Of a DNA stretch of 64,000 nucleotides, positions 61,477 through 64,000 are shown piece after piece. Position 1 is the stretch's first letter. The number at the start of each line of letters is the position of its first letter. The translations under genes and the position numbers were made by a program. The DNA lies in assembly GCF_024305035.1 (NCBI RefSeq), contig NZ_JAMWZB010000024.1, forward strand, positions 1-64,000, read 5' to 3'. The notes under the pieces were generated by a model. The model saw only the letters and a program-made list of their open reading frames with translations, ran no database searches and was not told the origin of the DNA. The stretch comes from Algoriphagus sp. GTDB taxonomy: Bacteria > Bacteroidota > Bacteroidia > Cytophagales > Cyclobacteriaceae.

Positions 61477-62724
61477 ATGAAAAAACTATTGCAAAAACTC
61501 AATAAAGAAATCGGTGAAATTAGCCGGGATATCAAACAGAGTGAATGGGTTTATCAAGAAAATTACAAAAAAGAATATGCCAAGATCCGTCGAAAATACA
61601 AGCAGAAGGAATATGACCTGAGAATGGGACTTTACGAAGGGAAATCCGAATTGCTTATCCCCCACCATCCCAATGACAAAGGGGATTTAAGCCTTCGGTC
61701 CTCCCACTTAAATTCAATAGGAGTGAATATCAAAAAATCAAATTATCCTGTTAGTAATTTATCTCCTTCGACGAATTATCAAATCGAGTGTACCGTAATC
61801 AATCACGGAGATCTGGCTGTACCCCTCGCCAATGTGGAATTTTTCATTAGCCCAAAGTTTAAACCCCATGACTTTGAAATGGAAATCACCGGAACGGGTC
61901 GATTTTTAAGTACGACCATCCGAGGGAAAGTAATAAAAGGGTCAGTCGACCTATTGGATCATATTCGTATTCTCTGTGAGGATCATATTATCCATACTCG
62001 AATCAATGGGATTATCATTCATCCTCCCACCGGGCCTACCCAAACCAGCCATCGGGCTGAAGAAGGTGAAGAGGTCACCTTTTATGTAGGAATTACCAAA
62101 ACAACTGCCAACACCTTACTAATGGAGGGCCAGCGAATTGTGGAAGCAGATCCCCAGACTCCCCTTGCTCAACGGGCTTTTCGATTTCGGATTACCGATG
62201 TGTTCAGAATAACCGGCAGAGGAACTGTGGTCACTGGAAAAGTGGAGCAGGGAACACTTCGAGCAGGGGAAAAAGTCAATGTATTCAAAGGAGACAGTGG
62301 AAGAGGAAATATTATGAATATTTCAACTTTAAAACTAGAACGATTTCGTAGATCGGTCAGTACCATTACTCCCAATATGGAGGTAGGCATTCTTTTAGGT
62401 AATTTCAGTGGAACTATTAGCAAAGGGGACATATTAGTCAAGTCCAGTAGAGAAACATTTACCGAAAAAATAGATCCCATTCCAGAGCCGGAGAAAGTCA
62501 ATGAATACGAATTTTTAGGGAGAACCAGTATATCAGTCCCGGCCATGGACAGCACTATAGCCAGTTTCCCTTTCCGAACTTCAGGAGTAAAAGACCGAAA
62601 TGAGTACATCTTCACCTGTAGAGTTTTTGCCACCACTCCGGTAGACATGCCCGATAATTTTGACACCCTGAATCCCAAGATGGAAAAACGGGTCGGTGCC
62701 AAGAAGCTTCCTTGGAAATTCTAA
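61477..62724 (+). CDS. Protein with tandem EF-Tu domain-2-like barrels and no GTPase domain
   Basis: 415 residues from ATG 61477 (MKKLLQKLNKEIGEISRD); the frame extends upstream over the previous gene. Residues 1-50 are a charged helix. Residues about 133-218 (FEMEITGTGRFLSTTIRGKV, RAEEGEEVTFYVGI) form a diverged EF-Tu domain-2-like unit; residues 233-322 are a clear copy (FRFRITDVFRITGRGTVVTG, VEQGTLRAGEKVNVFKG, GILLGNFSGTISKGDILV). The outer parts (about 75-130 and 340-385) look like the two halves of an Ig-like CARDB sandwich, suggesting the barrels are inserted into it. No G-motifs GHVDHGK, DTPG or NKxD are present. Its role beside a phospholipase-like protein is unknown; a GTPase role is ruled out. 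Confidence 0.6.
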   Translation: MKKLLQKLNKEIGEISRDIKQSEWVYQENYKKEYAKIRRKYKQKEYDLRMGLYEGKSELLIPHHPNDKGDLSLRSSHLNSIGVNIKKSNYPVSNLSPSTNYQIECTVINHGDLAVPLANVEFFISPKFKPHDFEMEITGTGRFLSTTIRGKVIKGSVDLLDHIRILCEDHIIHTRINGIIIHPPTGPTQTSHRAEEGEEVTFYVGITKTTANTLLMEGQRIVEADPQTPLAQRAFRFRITDVFRITGRGTVVTGKVEQGTLRAGEKVNVFKGDSGRGNIMNISTLKLERFRRSVSTITPNMEVGILLGNFSGTISKGDILVKSSRETFTEKIDPIPEPEKVNEYEFLGRTSISVPAMDSTIASFPFRTSGVKDRNEYIFTCRVFATTPVDMPDNFDTLNPKMEKRVGAKKLPWKF

Positions 62725-62764
62725 AATAAGGAATCATGAAAGGACTGAGACCATCCTAAATTTT

Positions 62765-62812
62765 CATAAGTCCGGCCACCATAAGAATCGGGAGTGTCGG
62801 ACTTATGTTTTT
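62765..62812 (+). terminator. Rho-independent terminator of the phospholipase-like operon
   Basis: Stem cataagtccg (62765-62774) / cggacttatg (62798-62807), loop of 23 nt, then tttttc. Lies 41 nt after the stop of the EF-Tu-domain protein. Confidence 0.85.
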
Positions 62813-63424
62813 CTTTGAAAAAAAGTCTTACCACAAAATAGACTATCTATGAAGTAAACAAGCCTTGAATTGAGGAAAACCTCTTTTCATTTTCTTTGAA
62901 CCTGAAAACGACTTCTTTTCTTGAAAACTTCAATGATTTCAATTCATTGCAAATGAATTCAACAAGGTCCTGTAGAATCCATGAATTGTTTGCAGATAGG
63001 AAACTATTTGAAAATGATATAATTAAAGATCAGAAAAAAACCTAGACAACTAATTTTTCAAGATTAAATGGAAAATGCAGATCAGGGACTTATCTCGCCT
63101 CAAAAGGCCTGAAATTAAAAGGAAAGTCTAAACGGTTTCAACTGCCGAGTTACCTCAAGAAATTTGGTCCGAGAGATTCTGTCTTGTTTCTTTCTCCCGC
63201 CTACCGTTAAGTTCCAATCCATCAACTTTTCGATCCCGTTCATCGGTACCTTCCAAGGCCAAAATCAAATAAAACTCAGCAGTTTTCTGACAAGGTAAAG
63301 CCAAAAAAGAAGCTACATCTTTCCTTTCAGGAACCCAAAAGGATAACTGGGAAACTGAGGAACATTCCTTAGATTTTCTAAATGCTCCTTAAATTTCAAT
63401 CCTTTCAAGTAGTATCGAAATCTT

Positions 63425-63445
63425 ATTTGCAACTTTATTGCAAAT
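63425..63445 (+). promoter_or_regulatory. Palindromic candidate operator (Fur/Zur-like), distal copy
   Basis: Perfect 8-bp arms atttgcaa (63425-63432) and ttgcaaat (63438-63445) with a 5-nt spacer. The inner part tgcaactttattgc recurs at the proximal site. It precedes a DUF3299-like gene and a COG0523 GTPase, both usually part of zinc-responsive regulons. Confidence 0.5.
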
Positions 63446-63480
63446 AATTCTTCAAGCTCATGGTTAGATTCATTTTTTTT

Positions 63481-63497
63481 ATGCAACTTTGTTGCGT
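63481..63497 (+). promoter_or_regulatory. Palindromic candidate operator, proximal copy overlapping the start region
   Basis: atgcaac / gttgcgt around ttt, sharing GCAACTTT(A/G)TTGC with the distal copy. It lies only 9 nt before the ATG at 63507, so a bound repressor would block transcription or initiation. Confidence 0.5.
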
Positions 63498-63506
63498 TAG
63501 ATCAGG

Positions 63507-63959
63507 ATGAGAAAAATCTTTACCCATTCAATACTGCTCATTGTTGTTTCGGCATTAATTTCCGGAACCGGAAAAAGACCTCCAAAAGAAGATCTTTGGG
63601 CCCTATTTCAACGAGTGCCTTTCAAAGAAAAGCTAAACCGAGATTTTGGAATGTACTTTTTCTATCCTGAGTTTACCCAGGAATTGACCTCTCTTAAAGG
63701 GAAAGAGGTTTTTTTAAAAGGCTTTTACATCCCCTTGGACATGCAAGCAAGTAAGACGCTGATTTTATCCAAGTTCCCGATGGCTGAATGCTTTTTTTGT
63801 GGTGCAGCAGGTCCAGAATCCGTCGCTGTAGTATACCTCAAATCCAACCCTCCACGAATGAAGGTTGATCAGGTTGTAGAGGTCCGGGGAATTTTGGATT
63901 TAAATTCCAGCGATGTAGAAGAAATGACCTTCATCATTCGAGATGCAACAATTATTTGA
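63507..63959 (+). CDS. DUF3299-like exported protein, probable metal-linked
   Basis: 150 residues with a signal-like N-terminus (MRKIFTHSILLIVVSALISG). KGKEVFLKGFYIPLD, PMAECFFCGAAGPESVAVVYLKSN and VRGILDLNSSD match the compact DUF3299-like pattern (GYxxPLD ... C). The CFFC motif may bind metal. It lies between two operator-like palindromes and a COG0523 GTPase 6 nt downstream, so a role in zinc homeostasis is likely but unproven. Confidence 0.7.
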   Translation: MRKIFTHSILLIVVSALISGTGKRPPKEDLWALFQRVPFKEKLNRDFGMYFFYPEFTQELTSLKGKEVFLKGFYIPLDMQASKTLILSKFPMAECFFCGAAGPESVAVVYLKSNPPRMKVDQVVEVRGILDLNSSDVEEMTFIIRDATII

Positions 63960-63965
63960 TTGTCT

Positions 63966-64000
63966 ATGAAAAAATTACCAGTAACTGTACTGAGCGGTTT
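63966..64000 (+). CDS. COG0523/CobW-type GTP-binding metallochaperone, 5' fragment
   Basis: ATG 63966 opens MKKLPVTVLSGF, the invariant start of COG0523 (ZigA/YeiR/CobW) GTPases, whose next residues are normally LGAGKTT. The window ends after 12 codons. Such GTPases deliver zinc or other metals and are often repressed by Zur. The gene lies 6 nt after the DUF3299-like gene, in one operon. Confidence 0.75.
   Translation, partial: MKKLPVTVLSG

Larger units (their letters stand above)
62725..63506. other. Intergenic region with two zinc-type operators
   Basis: About 780 bp: terminator at 62765-62812, then AT-rich DNA without an ORF, and two related palindromes at 63425-63445 and 63481-63497 before the next gene. 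Confidence 0.5.

Noticed and set aside
62169..62702. 177-codon minus-strand frame
   Set aside because: Lies fully antisense to the EF-Tu-domain gene, has no family pattern, and mirrors its codon structure.
61477..62724. Translation factor EF-Tu or selB
   Set aside because: Only domain-2-like barrels are present. The GTPase motifs GHVDHGK, DTPG and NKxD are absent.
1..64000. Contractile injection system, T6SS or T9SS structural genes
   Set aside because: Sought because of the candidate effectors; no sheath, tube, spike or baseplate proteins and no T9SS C-terminal domains were found in the window.
1..64000. tRNA and rRNA genes
   Set aside because: No T-loop/acceptor combinations or conserved rRNA segments noticed on either strand; a covariance-model scan would be needed to exclude them fully.

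Overview
The window looks like chromosome from a marine or soil Bacteroidota of the Cytophagales/Cyclobacteriaceae type (Algoriphagus-like); this placement is an inference from gene families. Supporting families are TonB receptors with CarboxypepD_reg-like N-termini, 6-bladed beta-propeller lipoproteins, DUF5777, DUF6660 and DUF5694 proteins, LytS/LytTR pairs and an AHSA1-VOC fusion. The DNA is AT-rich and gene starts generally lack Shine-Dalgarno sequences. I saw no rRNA, tRNA or CRISPR array.

Layout. 1-4.2 kb: the right end of an IS1595-type element abuts a start-less Cys-rich peptide gene, followed by a beta-propeller lipoprotein and an AlbA_2/Schlafen-type regulator. 4.8-13.6 kb: surface-glycan region with an ArnT-like membrane glycosyltransferase, a frameshifted PAP2 phosphatase, and a tight minus-strand operon of five GT2 glycosyltransferases around an MsbA-like ABC exporter. 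14-19 kb: an ABC-F ATPase, a type I methionine aminopeptidase, and a 665-aa protein ending in an OTU-like cysteine-protease domain. 20.1-26.5 kb: Rieske/YceI/DUF5777 operon, DUF6660 plus TonB receptor, and a DoxX-like membrane protein. 26.6-28.7 kb: a CrtO-like gene with an in-frame stop next to a complete IS256-type element. 29.1-36.1 kb: a ricin-lectin/papain-like/PLAT-like protein, then a three-gene operon with a TULIP (P47/OrfX-like) protein, a 900-aa protein with a long amphipathic helical segment, and a small membrane protein. 36.3-52.3 kb: housekeeping and stress accessory genes, including DoxX, NTF2-like and DinB-like proteins, a GlxA regulator, an ArsR/AHSA1-VOC/AhpD operon, a LytS/LytTR pair, a solo NqrB, AraC, a nonsense-interrupted CGNR zinc-finger gene and two methyltransferases. 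52.8-58.6 kb: a phytase plus TonB receptor operon with a TPR-HTH regulator. 59.5-62.7 kb: a zinc-dependent phospholipase C-like protein followed by a GTPase-less protein with two EF-Tu domain-2 barrels. 63.4-64 kb: a zinc-responsive-looking pair (DUF3299-like protein and COG0523 GTPase) behind two palindromic operators.

The best candidates for an undescribed system are the cytosolic-looking, signal-peptide-less multidomain proteins at 29.1-36.1 kb and 59.5-62.7 kb, together with the OTU-like protein at 17-19 kb. They combine a lectin, protease-like domains, a phospholipase-like domain, a lipid-binding TULIP fold and possible membrane-active helices, as expected of a multicomponent toxin or injected cargo. 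No secretion apparatus lies in the window, so this reading is inference. A second theme is gene decay: three genes carry single lesions (T7 frameshift, TGA, TAG), and smaller remnants lie near 130 and 19.4 kb.
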